The notes: a model not told the origin generated them from the letters alone. A stretch of DNA of 64,000 bases from an uncultured Collinsella sp. (GCA_902470765.1 CABRHW010000007.1:30271-94270), one strand, 5' to 3'. Shown: positions 32,750 to 41,168, numbered from the stretch's first letter. Made by a program: numbers and translations.

Positions 32750-35398
32750 CTAGCAGACGGCGTAGTCCTGGGGCTCGCGGCCGTAGTAGGCGTCCAGGTA
32801 GAGCTCCTTGATCTCGCTCATGAGCGGGTAGCGCGGGTTAGCGCCGGTGCACTGGTCGTTGAATGCCTGCTCGGTCATCTCGTCGAGGGTGTCGAGGAAG
32901 TACTGCTCGTCAACACCGTAGTCGGCGATGGTCTTCTTGACACCGATGAAGTCCTTGAGCTCCTCGAGCTTCGTGATGAAGTTCTCGAAGACCTCCTTGT
33001 CGTCCTTGCCCTCGATGCCGCAGTACTTGGCCATCTCGGCGTAGTTGTGCAGCGCGTTGGGGTAAGGATACTGGGAGAAGGTACCCATCTTGACGGGAGC
33101 CTCGGCGGCGTTGTAGCGCATGACGCGGGTCAGGATGACGGCGTTAGCGATGCCGTGGGGCAGGTGATGGAAAGCGCCGAGCTTGTGAGCCATGGAGTGG
33201 TTGAGGCCCAGGAAGGCGTTGGCGAAGGCCATACCGGCCATGCAGGAGGCGTTGTGCATCTCCTCGCGGGCGTGCGGGTCCTTGGCGCCGTTCGTGAAGC
33301 TGGAGGGCAGGTTCTCAAAGACGAGCTTGGCAGCGCGCTCGGAGAGGCCCTTGGTGTAGTCGGAAGCCATGATGGAGACGTAGGACTCGATGGCGTGGGT
33401 CATGACGTCGATGCCGGAGGCAGCGGTCAGGCCGCGCGGGGCGGTCATGCAGTTGTCGGCGTCGACGATAGCCATGTTGGGGAGCAGCGCGTAGTCGGCG
33501 AGCGGCCACTTGATGCCGGTCTCCTTGTCGGTGATGATGGCGAACGGCGTGCACTCGGAGCCGGTACCCGAGGAGGTCGGGACGGCGACGAAGTAGGCCT
33601 TCTTGCCCATCTCGGGGAAGGTGAAGATACGCTTGCGGATGTCCATGAAGTCCATGGCCATGTCCTCAAACTTGCACTCGGGGTGCTCGTACATCATCCA
33701 CATGATCTTGCCGGCGTCCATAGCGGAGCCACCGCCGACGGCGATGATGACGTCCGGCTCAAAGAGGGCCATCTGCTTGGCGCCGCGACGTGCGCACTGC
33801 AGCGACGGATCGGGCTCGACGTCATAGAAGCAGTCGTGGGCGATGCCCATCTCGTCGAGCTTGGCCTCGATGGCGCGGGTGTTGCCATTCTTGAAGAGGA
33901 ACTGGTCGGTGACGATGAAGGCGCGCTTCTTGCCCATGACGTTGCCCAGCTCGTCGAGGGCGACGGGCGTGGAACCCTTCTTGAAGTAGACCTTCTCGGG
34001 AGCGCGGAACCACAGCATGTTCTCACGGCGCTCGGCCACAGTCTTAACGTTGATCAAGTGCTTCACCCCAACGTTCTCGGAGACGGAGTTGCCGCCCCAG
34101 GAGCCGCAGCCCAGGGTCAGAGACGGCTTCATGCCAAAGTTGTACAGGTCACCGATGCCGCCGTGCGAGGACGGGGTGTTGATGACGATACGGCAGGCCT
34201 TCATGACGTGCTCGAACAGGCTGATCTTCTCGGTCTGGGCGGGATGCACGTACAGAGAGGCGGTGTGGCCCGGGCCACCGGCGAGCACCAGGTGCTCGGC
34301 CTTGTCGACGGCCTCCTGGAAGTCCTTGGCGTGGTACATGGCCAGGACCGGGGAGAGCTTCTCGTGGGAGAACTCCTCCTTGGCGGGGTCGGTGGAGGTG
34401 ACCTCGGCGATCAGGATCTTGGTCTTGGCGGGAACCTCGATACCGGCGAGCTCGGCGATCTTGGCGGCAGCCATGCCGGGGATGCGGTGATCGAGAGCGC
34501 CGTTCTTGAACATGGCGGCACGCAGGGCCTCCATCTCGGCACCCTGTTTGACGAAGTAGCAGCCGCGCTTCTGGAACTCGGCCTTGACCTGGTCATAGAT
34601 GGTGTCGATGACGGTCACGGACTGCTCGGAAGCGCAGATCATGCCGTTGTCGAAGGTCTTGGAGTGGATGATGGAGTTGACGGCGAGCAGCACGTCGGCG
34701 GTGTCGTCGATGACGACCGGGGTGTTACCGGCGCCAACGCCCAGGGCGGGCTTGCCCGAGGAGTAGGCGGCCTTGACCATGCCCGGGCCACCGGTGGCGA
34801 GGATGATGTCGACGTCGCGCATGACCATGTTGGTCAGCTCGATGGAGGGGACATCGACCCAGCCGATGATGCCCTCGGGGGCGCCGGCCTTGACGGCGGC
34901 GTCAAGCACGAGCTTGGCGGCGGCGATGGTGCACTTGGCGGCTGCCGGGTGCGGGGAGATGATGATGGCGTTGCGGGTCTTCAGGCTGATCAGCGTCTTG
35001 AAGATCGCGGTGGAGGTGGGGTTGGTCGTCGGGATGACGGCGCCCACGATGCCGATGGGCTCGGCGATCTTGGTGATGCCGTAAGCCTCGTCGCGCTCCA
35101 GGACACCACAGGTCTTGGTGTTCTTGTAAGCGTTGTAGATGTACTCTGCGGCGTAGTGGTTCTTGATGACCTTGTCCTCAAGAACGCCGCGGCCGGTCTC
35201 CTCGATGGCCATCTTCGCCAACGGGATACGAGCCTTGTTGGCGGCCATGGCGGCCTCATAGAAGATCTTGTCGACCTGCTCCTGCGTGTACGTAGCAAAA
35301 AGCGCCTGGGCCTCTCGCATCTGAGCGAGCTTAGCCTCAAGCGCCTCTACGTTGTCCACAATTGCGGGAGTAGTGTTTTCCGGTGACTTTTTCACCAT
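32750..35398 (-). CDS. adhE: bifunctional acetaldehyde-CoA/alcohol dehydrogenase AdhE
   Basis: Fermentative enzyme reducing acetyl-CoA to acetaldehyde and then ethanol with two NADH, and assembling into spirosomes in characterised species. The N-terminal aldehyde dehydrogenase half has GAGNTPVVID and the catalytic cysteine in GMICASEQS. The C-terminal iron-dependent alcohol dehydrogenase half (from about residue 455) has GGGSAMDAGK, PTSSGTGSE and metal ligands in NHSMAHKLGAFHHLPHG. Length of 882 residues matches the family. It starts at 35398 with AAGGAG upstream and has its own promoter with palindromic sites, consistent with redox or carbon control. Confidence 0.98.
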   Translation of the reverse strand: MVKKSPENTTPAIVDNVEALEAKLAQMREAQALFATYTQEQVDKIFYEAAMAANKARIPLAKMAIEETGRGVLEDKVIKNHYAAEYIYNAYKNTKTCGVLERDEAYGITKIAEPIGIVGAVIPTTNPTSTAIFKTLISLKTRNAIIISPHPAAAKCTIAAAKLVLDAAVKAGAPEGIIGWVDVPSIELTNMVMRDVDIILATGGPGMVKAAYSSGKPALGVGAGNTPVVIDDTADVLLAVNSIIHSKTFDNGMICASEQSVTVIDTIYDQVKAEFQKRGCYFVKQGAEMEALRAAMFKNGALDHRIPGMAAAKIAELAGIEVPAKTKILIAEVTSTDPAKEEFSHEKLSPVLAMYHAKDFQEAVDKAEHLVLAGGPGHTASLYVHPAQTEKISLFEHVMKACRIVINTPSSHGGIGDLYNFGMKPSLTLGCGSWGGNSVSENVGVKHLINVKTVAERRENMLWFRAPEKVYFKKGSTPVALDELGNVMGKKRAFIVTDQFLFKNGNTRAIEAKLDEMGIAHDCFYDVEPDPSLQCARRGAKQMALFEPDVIIAVGGGSAMDAGKIMWMMYEHPECKFEDMAMDFMDIRKRIFTFPEMGKKAYFVAVPTSSGTGSECTPFAIITDKETGIKWPLADYALLPNMAIVDADNCMTAPRGLTAASGIDVMTHAIESYVSIMASDYTKGLSERAAKLVFENLPSSFTNGAKDPHAREEMHNASCMAGMAFANAFLGLNHSMAHKLGAFHHLPHGIANAVILTRVMRYNAAEAPVKMGTFSQYPYPNALHNYAEMAKYCGIEGKDDKEVFENFITKLEELKDFIGVKKTIADYGVDEQYFLDTLDEMTEQAFNDQCTGANPRYPLMSEIKELYLDAYYGREPQDYAVC

Positions 35399-35434
35399 TT
35401 GTGTCTCCTTGCGATCGGAGATTTACCCTACGCC

Positions 35435-35450
35435 TTGCATGATAGCAAGA
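35435..35450 (-). promoter_or_regulatory. adhE promoter with palindrome over the -10
   Basis: On the minus strand, extended -10 TGC-TATCAT sits inside the perfect inverted repeat CTTGC-N6-GCAAG, about 37 bases upstream of the adhE ATG. A repressor bound here would block the polymerase. The -35 is poor. Confidence 0.5.
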
Positions 35451-35490
35451 AATTATTCGGCGAACGGTAAGATTCCTGTAAAAGGCACAC

Positions 35491-35520
35491 TAAAACGCTT
35501 CAATAAACTGAAACGTTTTA
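35491..35520. promoter_or_regulatory. 30-base inverted repeat upstream of adhE
   Basis: TAAAACGCTTCA and TGAAACGTTTTA are complementary at 11 of 12 positions across ATAAAC. Each half also resembles a LacI-family operator (TGAAACGTTTCA-like with central CG). It is a candidate binding site for a catabolite or redox regulator of adhE. Confidence 0.5.
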
Positions 35521-35550
35521 ACTAAAATTATCAGCTTGCTGCATCGCCCC

Positions 35551-35577
35551 ACTCATTGGGGACGGTCTTACATGAGT
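35551..35577 (+). repeat. REP-like palindrome, left end of decayed element
   Basis: Arms ACTCAT and ATGAGT around TGGGGACGGTCTTAC. Shares the GGGACGG core with the repeats at 2607 and 11513. Confidence 0.75.
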
Positions 35578-35811
35578 ATTTCAATCGGAAAACGGGAAGA
35601 ACGGGCCATCTTTTTGACAATTGCTATTCGCGGGTCGCGGTTGAGTCGGACGTGCAGGCGGTGCGGCTGCTCGACTATATTCATCTCAATCCCGTGAAGG
35701 GTGCGCTTGGCTCAATCGAGGCGTACCGCTGGTCAAGCTACAAGGCATACCAGCTGGGCTACGATCCCTTTGACATCTGCAAACACTCATGTAAGTCTGT
35801 CCCCAATGAGT
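35571..35811 (+). pseudogene. truncated REP-associated tyrosine transposase
   Basis: An uninterrupted frame encodes HEYFNRKTGRTGHLFDNCYS, then LLDYIHLNPVKGALGSIEAY and RWSSYKAYQLGYDPF, which match the region after the nucleophile tyrosine of RAYT proteins. The first 90 or so residues, including the HUH motif, are missing, and the break lies directly at the left palindrome. The frame continues through the right palindrome to a stop at 35904-35906 as non-homologous sequence. It cannot encode an active enzyme. Confidence 0.75.
35785..35811 (-). repeat. REP-like palindrome, right end of decayed element
   Basis: On the minus strand ACTCATTGGGGACAGACTTA then CATGAGT. It differs from the left copy at two bases only. 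It is followed 2 bases later by the rpmB terminator. Confidence 0.75.
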
Positions 35812-35813
35812 GC

Positions 35814-35846
35814 AAAAAGGCGCCCTCCGTAGGGGAGGGCGCCTTT
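35814..35846 (-). terminator. intrinsic terminator of rpmB
   Basis: 13 bp stem AAAGGCGCCCTCC / GGAGGGCGCCTTT with a 5-base loop. On the minus strand it ends in CCTTTTT. It lies about 70 bases beyond the rpmB stop. A second, weaker hairpin (AGGTCTT / AAGACCT, 35868-35911) lies between. Confidence 0.8.
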
Positions 35847-35914
35847 GGTAAGTTCTATATGAACGCGAGGTCTTTGACCCGGAGAGTCCGAGGTACTTGT
35901 TGGTAAGACCTTAT

Positions 35915-36103
35915 TTAGGAGCGCGCAACCTTGCCGGACTTGAGGCAGGTGGAGCAAACGTTCATCTTGCGACGGTGACCATCGACGACGACGTAAACGC
36001 GCTGGATGTTGGGGCGGAACTTACGGTTGGTGACGCGGTGAGAGTGGCTGATGGAGCGACCGGCAACGGGGTGCTTACCGCAAACTTCGCAAACTTTGGA
36101 CAT
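35915..36103 (-). CDS. rpmB: 50S ribosomal protein L28 (bL28)
   Basis: 62-residue large-subunit protein. It begins MSKVCEVCGKHPVAGRSISH and continues VTNRKFRPNIQRV and MNVCSTCLKSGKV. Two CxxC pairs (near residues 5-8 and 51-54) make this a zinc-binding (C+) L28, so a zinc-independent paralogue might exist elsewhere. Met 36103 is chosen over an upstream Met because GGAGGGT lies just ahead of it. Monocistronic by its surroundings. Confidence 0.96.
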   Translation of the reverse strand: MSKVCEVCGKHPVAGRSISHSHRVTNRKFRPNIQRVYVVVDGHRRKMNVCSTCLKSGKVARS

Positions 36104-36394
36104 AACTGACCCTCCTTGGGCGACAAACGAACATGTCGCGTTAACAAACAAGCCTGAACTATAGCACAGAAGCAGCTCCCTGTGCGTAATCTACACAGAG
36201 ATATTCCTCTTTTGGCGATAGTGCTCACGCCACGGCCCTGGACGTAGATCCGATTTGCGTGCAGCAGAGGGGATTATGCCAGCTCGTGCGTGCGTTTTCA
36301 AGCTCGTCCCATAAATATATATAGGTTTATGGAGCATTGGGCTCCGTTTACGGATTGTTCTGTATTTATGCTCGCAATTAAGCTCGAGGTTGGC
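36104..36394. other. intergenic region between divergent rpmB and pyrR
   Basis: No gene seen in these 291 bases. They hold the rpmB ribosome-binding site and presumably its promoter (TATAGT on the minus strand near 36156-36161). An AT-rich hairpin CCATAAA / TTTATGG (36309-36315 and 36326-36332) is overlapped by GGAGC / GCTCC just downstream. Confidence 0.5.
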
Positions 36395-36515
36395 TACACT
36401 ATCCCTTGACCATTAAAGGGGTACGAGATACCCACATGGAATTACATAGCTGCCAAAGAGCAGCCCTTCCTGTGGGTGTCTGGTCCGCTTTAAGCGGTCG
36501 GGCATCTATTTTTTT
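36395..36515 (+). promoter_or_regulatory. pyr operon leader: promoter -10, PyrR-type loop, attenuator
   Basis: TACACT (36395-36400) is a candidate -10. Downstream, GATACCCACA (36427-36436) pairs fully with TGTGGGTGTC (36471-36480). This closes a structure whose tip is a 5 bp stem GCTGC/GCAGC (36449-36453, 36460-36464) with hexaloop CAAAGA. This is one base from the CNGNGA loop of Bacillus PyrR-binding RNAs. The 3' arm overlaps the 5' arm of the terminator (36475-36480). A small competing hairpin GGGTA/TACCC (36419-36433) could free that arm. The leader lies directly ahead of pyrR. Confidence 0.6.
36475..36515 (+). terminator. attenuator terminator ahead of pyrR
   Basis: GGTGTCTGG-T-CCGC pairs with GCGGTCGGGCATC (13 bp including G-U pairs, one bulge, TTTAA loop). 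It is followed by TATTTTTTT. Position between promoter and pyrR marks it as an attenuator. Confidence 0.75.
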
Positions 36516-36554
36516 GACTGTGTCAGCAGTCAAGACATGTGAGGAAGGAGATCG

Positions 36555-37139
36555 ATGGGCACGACTTCCCCCAAGGCGGTCATCATGGACGAGACCGCCG
36601 TCAATCGAGCGATGACCCGCATCGCGCACGAGATTCTCGAGCGCAACGAGGGCTGTGAAGACCTCGCTCTGGTCGGCATCGTCACGCGCGGCGACCTTCT
36701 GGCAAAGAAGCTCGCCGAGGAGATCAAGGAGATCGAGGGCGTCGACGTTCCGCTCGGCAGCCTGGACATCAGCTTCTACCGCGATGACTATGCGACCAAT
36801 TTCGCTCCCGCGATCCACGCTACCAACATTCCCTTCAGCGTCGACGGCAAGCGCGTCGTGCTGGTGGACGACATCCTGTATACGGGCCGTACTATCCGCG
36901 CCGCTCTGGATGCCGTCATGGACCTGGGCCGTCCGAGCCGCATCGAGCTGGCAGTTCTCGTTGACCGCGGTCACCGTGAGCTCCCCATCTCGCCGGACTT
37001 TGTCGGCAAGAACGTTCCCTCGTCGCATGAGGAGAACGTGCACCTATATATGAAGGAAGTCGACGGCCACACCGCCGTCGAGATTAACGACGTCGCGCCG
37101 GGTTCCCACGTGGGCTCCGCGCCGCTGGGAGGTGAGTAG
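36555..37139 (+). CDS. pyrR: pyrimidine operon regulator PyrR
   Basis: RNA-binding regulator with a phosphoribosyltransferase fold and often residual uracil phosphoribosyltransferase activity. The PRPP-binding motif is VVLVDDILYTGRTIRAALD near residue 100. IVTRGDLLAKKLA and LVDRGHRELPISPDFVGKNVP are family motifs. ATG 36555 follows GAGGAAGGAG. It is the first gene after an attenuator and is followed by five pyrimidine genes, so it probably autoregulates the whole operon in response to UMP/UTP. Confidence 0.97.
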   Translation: MGTTSPKAVIMDETAVNRAMTRIAHEILERNEGCEDLALVGIVTRGDLLAKKLAEEIKEIEGVDVPLGSLDISFYRDDYATNFAPAIHATNIPFSVDGKRVVLVDDILYTGRTIRAALDAVMDLGRPSRIELAVLVDRGHRELPISPDFVGKNVPSSHEENVHLYMKEVDGHTAVEINDVAPGSHVGSAPLGGE

Positions 37140-37143
37140 TACC

Positions 37144-38088
37144 GTGGCGTTCAACCATAAGCACCTGATCGACATTACCGAGTACTCCGAAGAGGACATC
37201 AAGCTCATCCTCGAGACCGCCAAGGCGTTCTCTGAGGTCAACGAGCGTGCGATCAAGAAGGTCCCCACGCTCAAGGGCAAGACCATCGTCAACATGTTCA
37301 ACGAGCCCTCGACGCGCACCCGCAGCTCCTTCGAGCTCGCCGAGAAGCGCCTTTCGGCCGACAGCCTCAACTTTGGCGGCTCCTCGACCTCCACGGTCAA
37401 GGGCGAGAGCCTCGTCGACACCGTCGAGACCCTCAACGCCTACAAGATTGATTGCATCGTCGTTCGCGATAAGCACGCCGGTGCTCCCTACATCGTCACG
37501 CAGAACTCGCCCGCGAGCGTCATCTGCGCCGGCGACGGCAAGCACAACCACCCCACGCAGGCCCTGCTCGACCTGTACACCATCTGGGAGCACAAGGGTG
37601 ACTTCCACGGTCTGAAGGTCGCCGTCGTCGGCGATATCGCGCACTCCCGCGTGTGCGGCTCGCTGATCCCCGCACTTAAGATCATGGGCTGCGAGACCTA
37701 CGCCGTCGCCCCCGGCACGCTGCTGCCGCCGGCGCCCGAGGTCCTGGGCTGCGACCACGTGACGAGCGACCTCGATTCCGTCCTGTCCGAGCTGGACGTC
37801 GTCTACATGTTGCGCGTGCAGCAGGAGCGCCTCGAGGGCGCACCGTTCCCCACGATTCGTGAGTACCACAAGCTCTTCGGTCTGACCAAGGACCGCGAGA
37901 AGCTCATGAAGCCCGATGCGATTATCTGCCACCCGGGCCCCATCAACCGCGGCGTTGAGTTCGACTCCTATATGGCCGACCACCCGCAACGCTCCGTCAT
38001 CCTGGAGCAGGTCTACGCCGGTATCTGCGTGCGTATGGCTATCCTGTATCTGCTGCTTGGAGGTGCCGATAATGGCCTTGCTTCTTAA
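37144..38088 (+). CDS. pyrB: aspartate carbamoyltransferase catalytic subunit
   Basis: Condenses carbamoyl phosphate and aspartate. Carbamoyl-phosphate motif FNEPSTRTRSSFELAEKRL, then SSTSTVKGES and HPTQALLDLYTI, plus the C-terminal HPGPINRGVE are diagnostic. GTG 37144 is chosen because GGGAGGTGAG precedes it by 7 bases. An in-frame GTG at 37132 is possible. There is no pyrI regulatory subunit. It overlaps pyrC by 17 bases. Confidence 0.97.
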   Translation: MAFNHKHLIDITEYSEEDIKLILETAKAFSEVNERAIKKVPTLKGKTIVNMFNEPSTRTRSSFELAEKRLSADSLNFGGSSTSTVKGESLVDTVETLNAYKIDCIVVRDKHAGAPYIVTQNSPASVICAGDGKHNHPTQALLDLYTIWEHKGDFHGLKVAVVGDIAHSRVCGSLIPALKIMGCETYAVAPGTLLPPAPEVLGCDHVTSDLDSVLSELDVVYMLRVQQERLEGAPFPTIREYHKLFGLTKDREKLMKPDAIICHPGPINRGVEFDSYMADHPQRSVILEQVYAGICVRMAILYLLLGGADNGLAS

Positions 38089-39361
38089 GAATGCCCACGT
38101 CGTCGATCCGTCCGTCGAGCTTGACGGTGTCGTCGACGTCCTGATCGACGGTGACAAGATCGCCGAGGTCGGCGAGAACCTCGCCGCCGAGGGAGCCGAG
38201 GTCCGCGACCTTTCCGGCAAGTATCTCGTCCCCGGCCTGGTGGATATGCACGTGCATCTGCGCGAGCCTGGCTACGAGGTCAAAGAGGACATCGAGAGTG
38301 GCACCCGCGCTGCTGCCAAGGGCGGCTTCACCGGCGTGTGCGCCATGCCCAACACCGATCCCGTCACCGATAACGGCACCGTCGTGGAGTTCGTCAAGTC
38401 CCGCGCTGCCGAGGTCGGCCACTGCCGCGTCTATCCGTCGGGCGCCATGACCCGCGGTCTTAAGGGCGAGGCCATGTCCGAGATGGGCGATATGGTCGCC
38501 CACGGCGCCGTCGCCTTCACCGACGATGGTCGCGGCGTGCAGGGCGCGGGCATGCTCCGTCGCTGCATGGACTACGGCAAGATGTTCGGCAAGGTCTTTA
38601 TGAGCCACTGCCAGGACGAGGATCTGGTCGGCCACGGCCAGATCAACGAGGGCAAGGTCTCTACCCGTTTGGCTCTCGAGGGCTGGCCGGCTGCCGGCGA
38701 GGAGCTCCAGATCGCCCGCGACATCGAGATCGCCAAGCTGACCGGTGCCAAGCTGCACATCCAGCACATCTCCACCGCCCATGGCCTGGAGATCGTGCGT
38801 GCCGGTAAGGCCGCTGGCGTTCAGGTTACCTGCGAGGCCACCCCGCACCACATGTTCCTGACCGAGAACGACCTGGACGAGACCTACAATACCTCGCTCA
38901 AGGTCAATCCGCCGCTGCGTACCGAGGAGGATGCCGAGGCCATCCGCCAGGGTGTCATCGACGGTACCGTCGACGCTATCGTCACCGATCATGCTCCCCA
39001 CACCCCGTGGGAGAAGGCCCGCGAGTTCGAGCTTGCGCCCTTTGGCATGATCGGCCTCGAGACCTCGCTGTCGCTTGTGCTCACCGAGCTGGTCAACACG
39101 GGCAAGATGAGCATGGGCCGCATGGTCGAGCTCATGGCCATCAAGCCGCGTGAGATCCTGGGCCTCGACCAGGTTCAGGTCAAGGCGGGCTCCGTTGCCG
39201 ACCTGACCGTCTTCGACGCGTCTGCCACCTGGACGGTCGGCGAGGACGGCTACGAGTCGCGCGCCGAGAACTCCGGTTTTGCCGGCCGCACGCTCACCGG
39301 TCGTGCCACCGATGTGTTTGTCGGCGGCAAGCAGACGCTCGCCGACGGCTGCATCTGCTAG
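38072..39361 (+). CDS. pyrC: dihydroorotase
   Basis: Class I (PyrC of Gram-positives) zinc amidohydrolase closing carbamoyl-aspartate to dihydroorotate. The metal-binding VDMHVHLREPGYE motif lies near residue 60; PNTDPVTDN, SHCQDEDL, HIQHIST and the catalytic Asp in VTDHAPHTP follow. Length of 429 residues fits. ATG 38072 lies inside the pyrB 3' end, after CTTGGAGGT. The final residues are GCIC. Confidence 0.97.
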   Translation: MALLLKNAHVVDPSVELDGVVDVLIDGDKIAEVGENLAAEGAEVRDLSGKYLVPGLVDMHVHLREPGYEVKEDIESGTRAAAKGGFTGVCAMPNTDPVTDNGTVVEFVKSRAAEVGHCRVYPSGAMTRGLKGEAMSEMGDMVAHGAVAFTDDGRGVQGAGMLRRCMDYGKMFGKVFMSHCQDEDLVGHGQINEGKVSTRLALEGWPAAGEELQIARDIEIAKLTGAKLHIQHISTAHGLEIVRAGKAAGVQVTCEATPHHMFLTENDLDETYNTSLKVNPPLRTEEDAEAIRQGVIDGTVDAIVTDHAPHTPWEKAREFELAPFGMIGLETSLSLVLTELVNTGKMSMGRMVELMAIKPREILGLDQVQVKAGSVADLTVFDASATWTVGEDGYESRAENSGFAGRTLTGRATDVFVGGKQTLADGCIC

Positions 39362-39453
39362 CATAGCCTTATCGCTTTTGTGCGCGGTGCCCTTGCGGTG
39401 CCGCGCTTTCTGTTCGCCTGAACCATGCAACCGCATGGGGGATTGGAGCGTCT

Positions 39454-40245
39454 ATGCCCACACCTTCCACTGCACGCATGCACGACTTCGAGGTCGTCTC
39501 GAACCAGGAGATCGCCGACGGCATCTTCTCGCTCGTTATCTCGGCCCCCAAGCTTGCAAGTGCGCTCAAGCCCGGTCAGTTTGTGAACATTGCCGTGCCC
39601 GGCGATGCGTCCTCGCTGCTTCGCGTGCCCCTGAGCTTCTATCGCGCCGACGCCCAGGCCGGCACCGTCGAGCTGTGGTACGCCGTCGTGGGCGACGACA
39701 CCCGTCGTCTGTCGCAGATGGCCCCCGGCTCCAAGTCCAACCTATTGGGCCCTGGCGGCCGCGGCTGGCTTGTTCCCGAGGGCACCAGGAAGGCGCTGCT
39801 CGTGGCGGGCGGCATCGGCGTTCCGCCCGTGCTGTGCCTTGCCGACAAGCTTGCCGAGCAGGGCGTGGATGTCGACGTTTGCCTGGGCTTTGGCACCGCT
39901 TCCAAGGCCGTGGGAGTCGATGAGTTCCGCGCGCTGGGCGCCACGGTTAACGTGTGCACCGATGATGGCACGCTGGGCACGCACGGTTTTTGCACCGACC
40001 CGGCAGCCGAGCTGCTCGGCGAGGGCGGCTACGACTATGTGGCCAGCTGCGGCCCCGCTGTCATGATGAAGAAAGTCGCCGCCGCTGCCGCCGAGGCCGG
40101 TGCGTACTGCGAGGTGTCGCTTGAGCGCATGATGAGCTGTGGCTTTGGCGCCTGCAACACCTGCAATGTCGAGACGGTTGACGGTATGAAGGGTGCTTGC
40201 ATGTGCGGCCCCGTGTTCGATGCTTCCAAGGTGGTGGTCTTCTAG
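39454..40245 (+). CDS. pyrK: dihydroorotate dehydrogenase electron-transfer subunit PyrK
   Basis: FAD and [2Fe-2S] subunit that passes electrons from DHODH-B to NAD+. The ferredoxin-reductase-like domain has VPLSFYRAD (FAD) and LLVAGGIGVPPVL (NAD). The cluster cysteines are in MSCGFGACNTC and GACMCGP. Length of 263 residues is typical. It starts 92 bases after pyrC, with GGGGGATTGGAG upstream. The pyrD start overlaps its stop codon, as expected for two subunits of one complex. Confidence 0.95.
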   Translation: MPTPSTARMHDFEVVSNQEIADGIFSLVISAPKLASALKPGQFVNIAVPGDASSLLRVPLSFYRADAQAGTVELWYAVVGDDTRRLSQMAPGSKSNLLGPGGRGWLVPEGTRKALLVAGGIGVPPVLCLADKLAEQGVDVDVCLGFGTASKAVGVDEFRALGATVNVCTDDGTLGTHGFCTDPAAELLGEGGYDYVASCGPAVMMKKVAAAAAEAGAYCEVSLERMMSCGFGACNTCNVETVDGMKGACMCGPVFDASKVVVF

Positions 40246-41168
40246 TGGGTACCGTGAACATGGCCGTCGATTTCGGCGGCGTCAAGATGCAGAACCCCAT
40301 CAACACCGCAGCCGGTACCTTTGGCTACGGTTGGCAGTTCCAGAACTTCTTTGATGTTTCCCAGCTGGGCGCCATCACCACCAAGGGTTGCGCTGCCGAG
40401 CCCTGGCCCGGCAATCCCGCGCCCCGCATGGCCGAGATTCCCGGCGGCATGATCAACTCCGTGGGCCTTCAGAACCCCGGCGTGGCCGCCTTTGCCCGCG
40501 AGTCCGGTCCGTGGCTCGAACAGCTGTCCAAGGACGGCTGCCAGGTCATCTGTCAGGTTGCCGGCCACTCCGTTGACGAGTTTGTGCGCGCGCTCGAGAT
40601 GTATGTCGAGCTTTGCCCCTGGGCTGCCGGCTACGAGATCAACGTGAGCTGTCCTAATATCGCCGCCGGCGGTGCCGCCATGGGCTCCACGCCCGAGGGT
40701 GCCTCTTCCGTTATGGCTGCCTGCCGCAAGGTGACCGATAAGCCGCTGTTCGTGAAGATGGCGCCGGTCAACGTCGCCGAGATCGCTAAGGCCCTCGAGG
40801 CTGCCGGCGCTGACGGCCTTTCGGTCATCAACTCCATCCAGGGCATGGCCATCGACGTCCATACCCGCAAGTCCCGCGTGGCCAAGCCCAAGGGCGGCCT
40901 TTCGGGCCCGCTGTGCCACCACATCGCCGTGCGCATGGTCTGGGAGGTTGCCCAGGCCGTCGATATCCCCATCAACGGTGTCGGCGGTGTCATGACCGGC
41001 GAGGATGCGGCCGAGTTTATCCTGGCCGGCGCCACCTGCGTGTCGGTCGGTATGGCCAACTTCGTCGATCCGTGCGCTTCGCTTAAGATCGCGCACGAGC
41101 TCGAGGCCTGGGCGGAGTCCCAGGGCGTGAAGGACATCAATGAACTGGTAGGTGCTTTCGAATGCTAG
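40245..41168 (+). CDS. pyrD: dihydroorotate dehydrogenase, class 1B catalytic subunit
   Basis: FMN enzyme oxidising dihydroorotate to orotate, partner of PyrK. Motifs are MQNPINTAAGTFGYG, the active-site cysteine region YEINVSCPNIAAGG, VKMAPVNVAEIAKALEAAGADGLSVIN (as FVKMAP and GADGLSVIN) and the FMN phosphate site NGVGGVMTGEDAAEFILAGA. The start is GTG 40245, overlapping the pyrK stop. GTG 40254 and ATG 40260 in the same frame are alternatives. It overlaps pyrF by 7 bases. Confidence 0.96.
   Translation: MGTVNMAVDFGGVKMQNPINTAAGTFGYGWQFQNFFDVSQLGAITTKGCAAEPWPGNPAPRMAEIPGGMINSVGLQNPGVAAFARESGPWLEQLSKDGCQVICQVAGHSVDEFVRALEMYVELCPWAAGYEINVSCPNIAAGGAAMGSTPEGASSVMAACRKVTDKPLFVKMAPVNVAEIAKALEAAGADGLSVINSIQGMAIDVHTRKSRVAKPKGGLSGPLCHHIAVRMVWEVAQAVDIPINGVGGVMTGEDAAEFILAGATCVSVGMANFVDPCASLKIAHELEAWAESQGVKDINELVGAFEC

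Larger units (their letters stand above)
35551..35811 (+). mobile_element. decayed RAYT element between inverted palindromes
   Basis: A 261-base remnant with 27-base palindromic ends in inverted orientation (35551-35577 and 35785-35811), 25 of 27 identical after reverse complementing. The interior encodes only the second half of a RAYT transposase. It has the same architecture as the intact element at 2607-3527 but with different stem sequences, so it probably belonged to a different RAYT subfamily. It sits between adhE and rpmB. Confidence 0.7.

Noticed and set aside
35849..35914. Possible tRNA or small RNA between the decayed transposase element and rpmB, suggested by an AGGTCTT/AAGACCT hairpin.
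   Set aside because: No cloverleaf, no T-loop or acceptor features. It is best read as part of the rpmB 3' untranslated region.
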